This document shows positions 1-9,972 of a stretch of 64,000 nucleotides of DNA, piece by piece; positions within the stretch are counted from its first letter, which is position 1; every line of letters begins with the position of its first letter. The notes below the pieces were generated by a model. It did not search any database and was not told the DNA's origin. It saw nothing but the letters and a program-made list of their open reading frames with translations. The stretch is from positions 1 through 64,000 of the forward strand of contig NW_026251812.1 of the NCBI RefSeq assembly GCF_025024155.1, in the 5' to 3' direction. This DNA comes from Gamsiella multidivaricata (lineage: Eukaryota; Mortierellomycota; Mortierellomycetes; Mortierellales; Mortierellaceae). The position numbers and the translations under genes are program-made.

Positions 1-263
1 TTCTTGTAACATATCAGTGTAATTGCATGGCATGGCCAACGCAGGGCCGTAAGGTTCAAAGTCCTCTTCACAGTCACCTTTCATGCCTGGCGATGCCACT
101 TGAGTCACGCTTCGTGCACACACAATCAGACGGACAATCTTCATCCAAGGCTGCCCCGCACTTTCTCGCCTGTCCACAAATAAAATTGCTTACTTTCCTC
201 AACCTCCTCCTCCTCGTCTCTCACTCTCCACATCGCTTCTCATCCCTCACTCTCGTCCATTCG

Positions 264-2193
264 ATGTTGCGCCATTCTCTTCTCAGGACATCCAGGTCCC
301 TGCTCGTCCAGCACCAATCTAGGGCTACTGCCATGGCTGTAAGACACCTGATCAGGCCGTACCTGAGCACCTCGCCACTATTCACCGTCTCCTTATCACC
401 CATCACCCATCACCCATCACCTATTAAACTGAGCACCCATGCAAAACATACTCAATTATCCTCTATTGAACATTGTGAACATTAGTGCCGCGCCATGAGT
501 GCCAAGGCTGCCGCTACTCCCATCCAGAATCATGCTGTAAGTGGTCTCTATCTGGCTTTTATTAATCCTTGTCCATCAATTGAATGGAAAATCGCTCACT
601 GTCATGGTACCGATCACTGCTTGTCTCCCTCCAGTTGAGCCACGCCGATGTGGATGCGGATCCAAAGACCCTTGACATTATCGACAAGCACGCCAAATAC
701 ACCCTCACGACCTACGGCCGCCCTCCCGTAGTCTTCACCCACGGCAAGGGCTCTTACCTCTACGACGTCGGCCATCGTGAATACCTCGATTTCACCGCCG
801 GAATTGCCGTCAATGCCTTGGGTCACTCCGACCCTGAGGTCGCTCGGGTCCTGTTTGATCAGGCCAAACAGGTCGTCCATCTCAGCAACCTGTATTATAA
901 CGTCCCCGCAGGAGAGCTGGCTGAGCAATTGATCGAGGCTACCCGTGCCTCGGGTGGCTTCCAGGCCAGTAAGATCTTCTTTTCGAACTCGGGCACGGAG
1001 GCCAATGAGGGTGCATTGAAGTTTGCGCGCAAGGTTGCAAAAATGACGGCCAAGCCTGGTCAGGAGAACAACAAGTTCGGAGTGGTTTCGTTCAAGAACG
1101 GATTCCATGGTCGCTCCATGGGAGCATTGTCGGCGACGCCCAATCCCAAGTACCAAAAGCCGTTCTTGCCTCTGGTACCTGGATTCACGCATGCACCCTA
1201 CGACGATGTCGAGGCTGTCGATCAGTATGTGACCGATGAGACCTGTGCGGTGATTGTGGAGCCAGTCCAGGGAGAGGGCGGTATCAACGTCGCGTCCGAG
1301 GCATTCCTGAAGAAGCTGAGGACTCGTTGTGACGAAGTTGGAGCCATGTTGATCTTTGATGAGATTCAGGTAAAAGGATGGACGACGAGATGTATCTTGC
1401 TTTTTTTTTTTTCTTTCTCATTCTTCGTTCCCCAGGAACAAAAAAAAAAAAAAAAAAAAAACCGCATCTAACGACCTTATTTCTTCTGAATCTCCTCTAG
1501 TGTGGTTTGGGACGTACTGGAAAGCTGTGGGCCCATCAGAACTTCTCAGCCGATTGTGCCCCAGACATGCTGACGATGGCCAAACCCTTGGCCAACGGCT
1601 TTCCTATCGGAGCCATCATGATCACGGACAAGGTTGCCGAAAAGATTGTTATTGGTAGGTGGTCTTGATTGTCTACCCCCACGCCCTCTTTTGTACCCTT
1701 CTGCAAACACTCGCCCGAGTAAATTCCCAGGCTGAGCCCGGACTAACTGACTCACTCATCTACCTTTCCATTATCACGACTTTTTTTTACCGTTTTCTCC
1801 CAAACAGGTGATCATGGAACGACCTTTGGTGGTAACCCTCTGGGCTGCGCTGTCGCCTCAAGCGTTTTCCGCCGCATCAGCACCCCGGAATTCCTGGACA
1901 ATGTGCGCAAGAACGGCGACCATTTCCGGGAACAGCTGGAATCGATTTCTTCGCCCTTGGTCAAGGAGGTTCGTGCGAAGGGCATGATCTTGGGTCTCGA
2001 GTTCAAGGTCGACCCTGCACCCTTGGTCAACCTTGCGCGGGAACGTGGTCTGTTGATCATCACGGCTGCAAACAACACGGTTCGGTTTGTGCCAGCATTG
2101 AATATTTCGAAGGCAGAGATTGACCAGGGAGTGGCGATCTTGAAGCGGGCAATCGAGGCGTTTGAGGACAAGACCATGAATGTCGAGGCATAG
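264..2193 (+). CDS. ARG8: Acetylornithine aminotransferase, mitochondrial (5 exons)
   Basis: Class III PLP-dependent aminotransferase that makes N-acetylornithine from N-acetylglutamate semialdehyde in arginine biosynthesis, in the mitochondrial matrix. Exons 264-338, 486-536, 635-1369, 1501-1654 and 1808-2193 join in phase to about 466 residues, usual for the family. The N-terminus ([14 protein letters not shown]) is rich in Arg/Ser/Leu without acidic residues, as in a matrix presequence, which is why I start at 264. The class III core is clear: [47 protein letters not shown], then the PLP-binding lysine near residue 315 in [13 protein letters not shown]. Intron 3 (1370-1500) holds a poly(T) and a poly(A) run that can pair. 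Ornithine aminotransferase is the closest alternative; the presequence and the core motifs favour ARG8. Confidence 0.93.
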
Positions 2194-3804
2194 GATACAT
2201 ACACAAATATATATATTACATTTCAATAAATTCGCCTTGGTTTCATCTAGACTACGTTCAGACTACATCCTGGTGTATTTGTCCTTGTGGGAGAATGAAA
2301 AGGGGGTGGGTGAATGTTGCTGCACGCCGTCCTATTTCCTTATTCGGTAGTTTTCTCACGCTTTCAAAAAAAGAAAGGCTTGTCCATCTCTGAAACCTCT
2401 CAAACGGGTAAAAGGTTGCTGGACTATCCCTCCTCGAACGAATCACATCAAGCAGGACTCATCCTTTGCTTTTATTCTTCAAGCGCAGGAGCGTAGGGTG
2501 TCCTATATACCTAATGGGGAGGGGGGGATCAATTAAGCCAAGGACCAAGCATACGCGCACATTCACACTCCAAGCCATCAATTGCCACGCGAATAATGGC
2601 GATAAAAAGACACGTCAAGGACACCGCGAGTGCATTCGAAATATCAAAAGATTGTATGCGCCTGGTATTACGTCTTTTACTACTCAACCAACCGTATTCA
2701 AGAATTTTCTTCTGTAGAACACCATAATGCGTTTTTTTTTTTTATACAACAGCACCAGCAGCTTCTTTGACTCGCTCAATTACTTTGATGACTTCGTTCT
2801 CCAGAGTCTTTCATACCGTGAGATAAGTAGGAGAACTTGCTCACGTACGTGAACTGTCTCATCAAAACTCGAGGCAAAGGATCAGAACATGGACCAGCGT
2901 CTCCCAATGAATCCAACTAAGAGTTGGCTGAAAATGCTGCGCATGATGACCGTTGTAAACTCTGGGTTTCTTTTTGTATCGAATCCGATTCAAGCACCTC
3001 GATAAGTAACGTTGTCCATATTCGTCTATAGGACCATGTTTTGGCAGAAGGATTCATGCAGCGTTTCCTTTTTATAGCAGGCATGCGTGTACTTGGACAT
3101 CGCCTCCACATACAAAGCTATTGGGAATCGCATATCCACATGTATGCACGCATTCATAATAAATTTAATATTCTCCTCAGAAAAATGGACATGGCTGGTA
3201 AAACAGGGCTGAGCCAAATTGAGGGCAGGGTAAGCGAGGATCGAGGAATCCAAGCTCAGGGATGAAATCTCCGCCTTAGTTGTCATAGCAGCGCCAGATA
3301 ATTAGTATATTAGTATACAGATGCCGGGTGAAAAGGAGTTTTTCCTTTGGGGTTGTCGAGTGGACGTTTATTGTTGCTATGAGCCCGAGAAATAGCATGA
3401 GCATAGAGTAAAAATAACATGGACAGCTGCAGTGGACCCATCCCAAATGGATTGCACGTTTTGCTCTATTGCTCTTATTCTCCTTCCTCCATCCACTTTC
3501 ATCCCTGCCACCCTCTTCTTCATCTCGGTCATCCTTCATCATCTCCCATCCTCCATCCCCTTTTCCCTCATCTTCGTCTTCATCCACACCCACACCCACA
3601 CCCCTCCTGACGCCCACTGTCCAAGAACAAAAAAGAAAAAAACTTGTTTTCCGCCTATTTTTATTCATATTTCTATTACCATCATCATTTCCGATATTAG
3701 AACGCTTCTTTGTTCCGCCACTATCATACCTCCCCCGCTGCCATCCTACCTCCTCCCCACGTTTAGCTTGTTCTTCACGTCAATTTATTTCATCCTAATT
3801 ATTT
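2194..3804. other. Gene-poor interval between ARG8 and the secreted acidic protein
   Basis: No complete gene is recognised. On the minus strand, 2742-2807 could be a short last exon (ends ERVKEAAGAVV then TAA just before a T-run). The only upstream splice pair I see would need a 41-base intron, so this is weak. A minus-strand ATG near 3286 opens a frame starting MTTKAEISSL, but I could not connect it. 3480-3610 is a C/T-rich tract with CACACC repeats directly upstream of the next gene, a usual look for a fungal promoter or 5' leader. Confidence 0.3.
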
Positions 3805-5418
3805 ATGACAACCCCACGGCTTAGCATGTGGTCGACAGGGGTATCTCGAAAGCATATCGCCCATATCCTTCCATGGGTGGCAGCAATCCTGGCCTTGATT
3901 CTGGTCGTTTCAACCCCTGTACACTCAATACCCGTCTTACAATCAAGGGGTCAGGACGATCTTTATCGCCGGGCCGATCCTCTCACCCCCAATGCGCCCA
4001 AGAAACCCAATGCCACAGGGAAAAAGCCGCAATATAGCTTCGAGATCTTCAATCCAGAGCCTCACGATGTCTGGATATCCGGCACTATTCAGAGCTTCAG
4101 CTGGGCTGACCTATCACTTCCACCAGGTGCAACCTTCGACATCACCTTGATCCCAGTGGAAGTAGAAACAAACCCAGAGGCAAAGAAAATCACACGGCGG
4201 CCCATTCTGCGTTACGTTGACGCGATGACTCGGGTCCTGGATTTTGTGGTACCTTATGATCTGATCTCGAGGGACCAATTGATCCATGAACAGGAGGGCG
4301 ACGCCAAGGTCGTGTTGGAAAATGAACAGACAACTCCCGAACAAGACATATACGAAGACGCTCCATCGATAGCAAGGCCATCGGCAGTAGCAGCTCCGGA
4401 TGACACGACAACAGACGCACCTTCACCAACGCAACCGCCCAAGAATATCCGATCGTTGGCTCGACTCTATTTCACAGCGTATGAGGGTAGGACGAACAAG
4501 ATACTGGCGCAGATGAGCGTCTTTCCGATTGAGATTCAAAAGGACCACGTGCGGGACCAGCGGACGCTGTTAGCTCCGGCAGATTTGTCTTCGCCAATCC
4601 CAGGTGTTGACGAGACCACGGAGGAATTGTCGAAGAAGGATACGAAAATCACTCACTTCGGGGACCACACCCAAGGCGTCGACCAAAATCAAGGGACCGA
4701 GAGCGAGGAGGATAAGGACGAGGACGACGTTGATGATACCGATGATGAGGATGACCTGTTTTCGGAACTCAATGGTGACGATGACGATGTCACTGATACC
4801 CCTGCACCAGAACAAATGGAAAGCGGAGAGGATGAGAGCGTGTTTATGGAGAGTAACTCTACGGATATAGGGCACATGGGTCATGATTACCAAGATTTAG
4901 AATCCGAGGACGAGGACGAGGAGGGCGAGGGGGACGAGGACGAGGAGATGCACCATCACGGAGATCACATCATGGACCCAGACCATTTCGAAAACGACGA
5001 GGATGTCCAGCTTTGGCAGGATCACGCGGATGATCCAGGCTATAACCCGCCGATCAAGGTGATCGATGCAGGCATGATCGCGATCACACATTGGATCGAT
5101 AACAAAGAACGCTTCTTTGTAGGAGCACCCTATGTCTTTGGCTGGGAGTTCCCACAGGACGCTAAAGGATTGACGGGCGTAGTCAATGTTTATGTCGAGG
5201 ATGCATTCACTGCAAAGAGATACGACATTGCGGTGGGTAACTTGCCGAGTGATATCCGGTTCATGTATCTGCGTCCGACAGCGATCATGATGAGCGCTAG
5301 CCCCAAGAAGAGGGTCTATTTGCGTGCCAGAGTCGAGATGGATCTGTTCAAGGGGGGCAACATTCATCGGTACACGGGCTTTTCGAAGGTATTCTGGGTA
5401 GAGCGCGGGGCGCTCTAA
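3805..5418 (+). CDS. Secreted or membrane-anchored acidic protein with Kre9/Knh1-like motif
   Basis: Intronless, 537 residues. Residues 8-42 contain a basic start followed by a long hydrophobic run (WVAAILALILVV) and a possible cleavage site near THSI/VHS, so the protein enters the secretory pathway as a signal peptide or N-terminal anchor. The start is 3805 or the second Met at 3826. Around residues 72-130 FNPEPHDVWISGTIQSFSW recalls the beta-sandwich of Kre9/Knh1-type cell wall proteins (P..G..W..G....I.W pattern). The middle (about residues 290-400) is Asp/Glu-rich with a short His cluster (MHHHGDH). The last 120 residues look like a second beta-rich domain. No catalytic motif is seen. A wall-associated role is inferred only from the secretion signal and this motif; the gene itself is certain. 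Confidence 0.75.
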   Translation: MTTPRLSMWSTGVSRKHIAHILPWVAAILALILVVSTPVHSIPVLQSRGQDDLYRRADPLTPNAPKKPNATGKKPQYSFEIFNPEPHDVWISGTIQSFSWADLSLPPGATFDITLIPVEVETNPEAKKITRRPILRYVDAMTRVLDFVVPYDLISRDQLIHEQEGDAKVVLENEQTTPEQDIYEDAPSIARPSAVAAPDDTTTDAPSPTQPPKNIRSLARLYFTAYEGRTNKILAQMSVFPIEIQKDHVRDQRTLLAPADLSSPIPGVDETTEELSKKDTKITHFGDHTQGVDQNQGTESEEDKDEDDVDDTDDEDDLFSELNGDDDDVTDTPAPEQMESGEDESVFMESNSTDIGHMGHDYQDLESEDEDEEGEGDEDEEMHHHGDHIMDPDHFENDEDVQLWQDHADDPGYNPPIKVIDAGMIAITHWIDNKERFFVGAPYVFGWEFPQDAKGLTGVVNVYVEDAFTAKRYDIAVGNLPSDIRFMYLRPTAIMMSASPKKRVYLRARVEMDLFKGGNIHRYTGFSKVFWVERGAL

Positions 5419-5660
5419 GCCCTTTGCATTTAATAAAAAAAAAACATAATACCAATTTCGAATACGATCAGTTGTCTAATGAAGGGAAAATTTCCAGGTA
5501 CCGAAAAAGTTTTCAAGGCTGAAATCTTCCCAAGCAGCTGGGATGGTAATCCTTCATTTGTGAGGACATGAAGATAGAAAGACGAGCACTCCCAACAACG
5601 GTAGAAGGTGCGGGACAGCACTCTGAGGGGGACGCAGGAGGCAGGGACGGGGTGCAAAAG

Positions 5661-5734
5661 TGCTGAAACCAGGGTTCGAACCTGGGACCTTGCCTTAGTG
5701 AGAGGCATGTGATAACCAACTACACCATTCCAGC
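5661..5734 (-). tRNA. tRNA-Val (CAC), left arm of palindrome
   Basis: A 74-base cloverleaf can be folded by eye. Acceptor stem GCTGGAA/TTTCAGC has one G-T pair, the D arm is GTGT...TCAC, the anticodon stem TGCCT/AGGCA is perfect with loop CTCACTA (anticodon CAC), the variable loop has five bases, and the T stem CCAGG/CCTGG encloses TTCGAAC. The discriminator is A. Position 37 is T, where a purine is normal. The copy is identical to the tRNA in the right arm. No intron. A short T-run follows. Confidence 0.8.
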
Positions 5735-6620
5735 GATAGAGGTCGTATTTGACGAACAATGCGGAAAGCCAATTATACTCGGTTATCATACTTCGACCTT
5801 CGACCCCATTTTGGCTCCATTTTGGCCCCCGCGCGTTGGTTTCGCGGTCGAATTGGTATCCAAGGCCTCCCTTGGTGTCCTCTCGAGGCTCTGAGTGGAT
5901 AAGAGAGCCAGACAATTTGCTCCGCACTGGAACGTGGCGTAAAAACCGTGATAAATGGGTCAATCACCCACGACTGCTGTCTATCTGAACAAATTCGTAT
6001 AGAAGAAATCCACAGGTTAGTACCTCACAAATTATATAGGGTAGAGCACGCGTTTTTGTTTAAAGGCAGATCTAATCTTTTTGTTTTTTTTTTTTGTTTG
6101 ATTGTTTTGCGACGGGCGATGTATTACTGTAGCACTTTTTGGAAAACCATCTTACCATGAACTGGCTGCAGCACTCATGCTTTCGCTCCTTTCCAAGAGT
6201 ATATGTACTCTAGATCACTACTATGATGAGTAACGCATTAACTTGCAGTTTCTTAAAAAAAAAAAAAAAAAAAAAAAGATTAGATCTGCCTTTAAACAAA
6301 AACGCGTGCTCTACCCTATATAATTTGTGAGGTACTAACCTGTGGATTTCTTCTATACGAATTTGTTCAGATAGACAGCAGTCGTGGGTGATTGACCCAT
6401 TTATCACGGTTTTTACGCCACGTTCCAGTGCGGAGCAAATTGTCTGGCTCTCTTATCCACTCAGAGCCTCGAGAGGACACCAAGGGAGGCCTTGGATACC
6501 AATTCGACCGCGAAACCAACGCGCGGGGGCCAAAATGGAGCCAAAATGGGGTCGAAGGTCGAAGTATGATAACCGAGTATAATTGGCTTTCCGCATTGTT
6601 CGTCAAATACGACCTCTATC

Positions 6621-6694
6621 GCTGGAATGGTGTAGTTGGTTATCACATGCCTCTCACTAAGGCAAGGTCCCAGGTTCGAACCCTGGTTTCAGCA
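6621..6694 (+). tRNA. tRNA-Val (CAC), right arm of palindrome
   Basis: Reverse-complement twin of the left-arm tRNA with the same stems, the same CAC anticodon and the same T at position 37. The internal A-box (TGGTGTAGTTGG region) and B-box (GGTTCGAACCC) are intact, so it should be transcribable by RNA polymerase III. TTTT follows four bases after the 3' end as a possible terminator. A Glu-CTC reading was considered, but its stem would not pair. Confidence 0.8.
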
Positions 6695-6762
6695 CTTTTG
6701 CACCCCGTCCCTGCCTCCTGCGTCCCCCTCAGAGTGCTGTCCCGCACCCTCATCGTTTGGAA

Positions 6763-6905
6763 GAATATAATCTCACTCCCCTGTGAGATCTTATTCTCAC
6801 ACCCTCCGTGAGATTATCCCTCGTTTTGTCATCTCACAGGGTGTGAGCAGCATTTTTTTGTTCACGGGGAGGTGAGCGCTATATTCTCACGGGGATAGTC
6901 TGTGA
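6763..6905. repeat. Left subterminal cluster of CTCAC/GTGAG motifs
   Basis: Within about 140 bases, TCTCAC and GTGAG(A/C/G) alternate at least nine times, often as short palindromes such as CTCAC(N)4-10GTGAG. The first 60 bases match, inverted, the right end of the element at 9911-9972. Arrays like this are common binding sites for a transposase or host factor at element ends. The binding role is inference. Confidence 0.6.
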
Positions 6906-8024
6906 GGCCTCTTTTTTTTTAAAAAAAAAACACTCGTTTATTGTTCAAGGTCTGTTTCAGCAGGATGGAATCCTTTGGATGGTCGCGAACCAAGACCTGC
7001 TTCGTTGCCAGACGCGTCCTGTAGCTCCATGAGCCCCTGTCTCCGTTTCAGCGAGATTGAGAGGTTGTTGCTTCAAATATAGGTGTTATCCTGTTGCCTC
7101 TTGCCACGGTAGGCAGTGAGGCTGCTAGTCAATCAGAGATATTATTCAGAAGCCAGTTGCTACAAACGACCTTTCGTGCAGTGCCATACGCGTCGCTCTT
7201 GTCCTGTGCATCGAAAAATAATCCAACGTTTACAGTCCAATTGAATGAATCTCCCTAGTTCCTAGTTCTGGAGCGTCAAATATGTGAGTTAAGTCCAGAT
7301 GCACTTCTCAGTTCATCATGGAAGAAGGTTGAAAAAGCGAACGCGTGGTGGTACCTCCAAATGTTCCTCAATTGCAATGGCGCTTTGGACAATGCACAAG
7401 GTGAGCATCAAGAGCTTACTGATAGCAATTGTTTATGAGTATCTAGTCTATGAGTAAGGCGTACCTCAGGGCATTCTCCGGATACCCAGTCTGGATAGAC
7501 CATAGACTATAGCCTTGTATAACGGACTCTGATGAATATGTGGTGTTGCTGATGCTGCTGATGCTTATGACCGTTGATTACCCATCGTGATTTAGCAATA
7601 TCTCTCTTCTTTTCTTTCTACATAAGACAACCCCTAATCATCCTGACTTAAAGTCTAGCATTGCATACAAACAGCCTTGCACATTTCGAAAAAGAAAAGA
7701 GGACGAGCTGCAGATGGGCGTACAGGAGTGCGGCATAGACACAAGGACGAGCAAAAGGACGAGCAGAGAGAATGACACAACATGGCCGTTGCAGGGGATT
7801 GCCTGGCTATGGGGATATGGTCAAGAAGAGAATTTGTAGACTATGAGGCGAGTTATATACTCTATGCAAGATGAAGGACACGGTGAAATGCGCTCTTTCT
7901 CGCAACCTTTTCTCTGTGCACACTCTAACACTCTACAACCAGCATCACTGTTGCAAATTACCTTCCTCGCCAGCATTCCACTACACGCTACGCTAACTAC
8001 AATGATCAAGGCACAGAGAAACGA

Positions 8025-8642
8025 ATGTACATTCTGCAACTGTTCCAGGGACTGCTGGACAAGAAAGCGGCAATCCAGACACAGGAACACCGCATTGAAC
8101 AGGGTCTCCCGGTCAGGGACGAGGACAGACCTGTGCCATTGACCAAGTCAGGAAAAAATCATTTGATTCGGTCGCACTCAACAGTGCCAGTTCAAGTGAA
8201 AAACGTCCTTTTAAATGTGTTCGTCCAATTTGAAAGGCGCGAGAATAGAAGCATGGTTTTCGTCTGCGTCTGCAGAAAGCCATTCCTGACAAGGGATAGC
8301 CTGAGCAAGCATTACAAGCGGGTCTGCGCCCATTCCAACATTCCGACCAACGTTCCAAGGCTTCAACTTATTGACAGCGCTCAAGTTCTCCCTGATGATT
8401 TGGAGGTCGTCAATGCCTCAGGTATATCCGATGACGAGGTTGATGGGGAGAACGACAAAGGCGATGAAGCGTTTAGCGGCAGCAATGCACTCATATTCAA
8501 CACTAACGACACTTCGGCTACTTCAATGACATTTAATTTAAGAAGAGTGGTTGGTATAACTATCCGAGAGTTCATACAGGGCTTGGGCATTGCAAATACT
8601 CAACAGCAACATGCACAGCGCATGCAAATCATGGCGTTTTAA
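8025..8642 (+). CDS. Element-borne ORF with zinc-finger-like Cys/His motif
   Basis: 205-residue ORF inside the TIR-bounded element. Around residues 81-105, CVCRKPFLTRDSLSKHYKRVC gives Cys-x-Cys...His-x4-Cys spacing similar to a degenerate C2H2/C2HC finger, preceded by a basic stretch. Residues 125-160 are acidic (ISDDEVDGENDKGDE). After the TAA at 8640 the same frame continues open to about 8862 with low-complexity Ser/Thr sequence and a basic SRKRT, suggesting the original protein was longer or the stop is recent. I recognise no catalytic domain. It may be a DNA-binding accessory protein of the element or a captured gene fragment. The ATG at 8025 is the first in frame, but an upstream exon cannot be excluded. 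Confidence 0.45.
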   Translation: MYILQLFQGLLDKKAAIQTQEHRIEQGLPVRDEDRPVPLTKSGKNHLIRSHSTVPVQVKNVLLNVFVQFERRENRSMVFVCVCRKPFLTRDSLSKHYKRVCAHSNIPTNVPRLQLIDSAQVLPDDLEVVNASGISDDEVDGENDKGDEAFSGSNALIFNTNDTSATSMTFNLRRVVGITIREFIQGLGIANTQQQHAQRMQIMAF

Positions 8643-9380
8643 GAGGAACAACGCACGCTGTTCACAGCCATGGAGCAATGGATCCTGAGCTCTATTGCCC
8701 AGACTGCAGCAGGTCGAGGGCAGGTGCAAGCTGCTTCTACTTTTGTTTCTGACACCGGACCTTCCAGTCCGGTTTCTACAAGTAGAAAGAGAACGTGCTC
8801 TGACGCCCCTCACTTTGGAACATTCAGGCCCCCTAGTCGTATGTCTCCAACTGAAAATAAGTAAAATAAAAATGGCGGTTTGGTGGAGCGAGTGTAGATC
8901 GGTATAAAAATTGGGCAGATGTATAGACGAGAAAGCGCATGGTCTCGTCTTGCTTATCATTTTCCACGACAGTGAAGGCTAGGTAACTCCCTACGCGTCG
9001 GCATGCTTGCAAATGATTGGAGTATCTGGGGTGTCGAAGGATCTAGAGTGAATAGGGTATTTTATTGGGCGAATGCTGCTATGTGGTTCTATGTGTAGAT
9101 AGGGTTTATATACTAGTTGCATCGGTGTCAACAGTGCACTGGAATATTGTAGAAACTGGGCGAAGCACTGACGACACCAAAGCATACTAGATCTAGCGTT
9201 AAACCTTTGCAAAGATCCACGATAGTGATTTTGAGTCGTAAAGTACTACTCCAATATGATCACAAACGACTGTCTGTTTTCTCTTTTCCATAGCACCTTG
9301 TCATTCAACTTCGGAGTGGAATCTGGTTCAATCCTGCCTCTTATTGGATTGGACAAAGGGGTAGATTCTCCAGCGACGAG

Positions 9381-9750
9381 ATCACCGCACTACTGGTAAT
9401 CAGCAATTTAGTGCGTCGCCCAGGTGTGTCAAGAGTGTAACACACCTGGTATCAGAGAACGGAGCTGAACTACAGCCTATATCAAGGAAGCGATGGCCAA
9501 AAAGATCCGGATCCTTAAACGAATTGAGGTGATGGGAATAGATGTGTGATAGGAGCAAGAGCAATTTATTAAAAATTACGTATTGGGTACGGTGGCGCGT
9601 GGTCGGGGCAAAAGGAAAAAAAAGTGCGGGCTGGCATAGAGAGAGAGGTGTACAAAAGTGCGCACTGGTAGAGAGAGAGATGTACTAAGGTTTGCACTCT
9701 TGACACACCTGGGCGATGCACTAAATTGCTGATTACCAGAGTGCGGTGAT
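9381..9750. mobile_element. MITE-like element with 56 bp terminal inverted repeats
   Basis: 9381-9437 (starting ATCACCGCACT) and 9695-9750 (ending AGTGCGGTGAT) are inverted copies with only a few differences. The 257-base interior has no coding potential but contains two tandem GAGAGAGAG-plus-TGTAC blocks and a further copy of the inner TIR motif (ACACACCTGG). Size and structure fit a miniature inverted-repeat element. No convincing target duplication is visible. It lies inside the larger TIR-bounded element. Confidence 0.7.
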
Positions 9751-9845
9751 AACGGGGTGTCATACTAGGTGTGTCCAGGTGCTTAAGTACTTAGAAACCC
9801 AGGTACTAATCATAAAGCGTCCTTTATATGAAGGAAGGATGCCCG

Positions 9846-9972
9846 TGAGATTATCTTTGTTTCGCTATAATAACAGGGTGCGAGAAGAATATTTCACAAT
9901 GTGCTTTGGATAATCTCACGGGGGGTGTAAGAATAAAATCTCACGGGGGGTGAGGTTATATTCTTCCCTATT
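9846..9972. repeat. Right subterminal region with CTCACGGGG/GTGAG motifs
   Basis: Counterpart of the left subterminal cluster: CCCGTGAGATTATC, then TCTCACGGGGGGTG twice, then GTGAGGTTATATTCTTCCC. The last 60 bases match 6763-6823 in inverted orientation. Confidence 0.55.

Larger units (their letters stand above)
5607..6748. repeat. Near-perfect 476 bp inverted repeat (palindrome) with 190 bp spacer
   Basis: Left arm 5607-6082 and right arm 6273-6748 are reverse complements with no difference that I found on inspection; the frames they contain translate identically (a 118-residue stretch matches exactly). The spacer 6083-6272 starts with a T-run and ends with an A-run, so the hairpin extends further. 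Each arm holds one tRNA-Val gene, pointing outward. The insert separates two pieces of sequence that are contiguous in the opposite TIR (CAACAA ... GGAAGAATATAA), so it arrived after the outer element. It could be a foldback element, a recent inverted duplication or an assembly artefact. Confidence 0.9.

Noticed and set aside
614..1192. 192-residue minus-strand ORF
   Set aside because: Lies opposite ARG8 exon 3; it is a shadow of a strongly conserved coding exon.
3580..3605. CACACC microsatellite as a functional repeat
   Set aside because: Very short low-complexity run in a CT-rich leader; nothing beyond ordinary promoter composition.
4570..5367. Two minus-strand ORFs of 107 and 156 residues
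   Set aside because: Hydrophobic Val/Ile/Leu content mirrors the Asp/Glu-rich plus-strand protein; they are antisense shadows.
5430..5963. 177-residue minus-strand ORF containing part of the palindrome
   Set aside because: It runs through the tRNA gene and the palindrome arm; its twin at 6392-6811 exists only because the arms are identical.
5661..6694. Reading the palindrome tRNA as Glu (CTC)
   Set aside because: Would require an anticodon stem that does not pair; the TGCCT/AGGCA stem fixes the anticodon as CAC.
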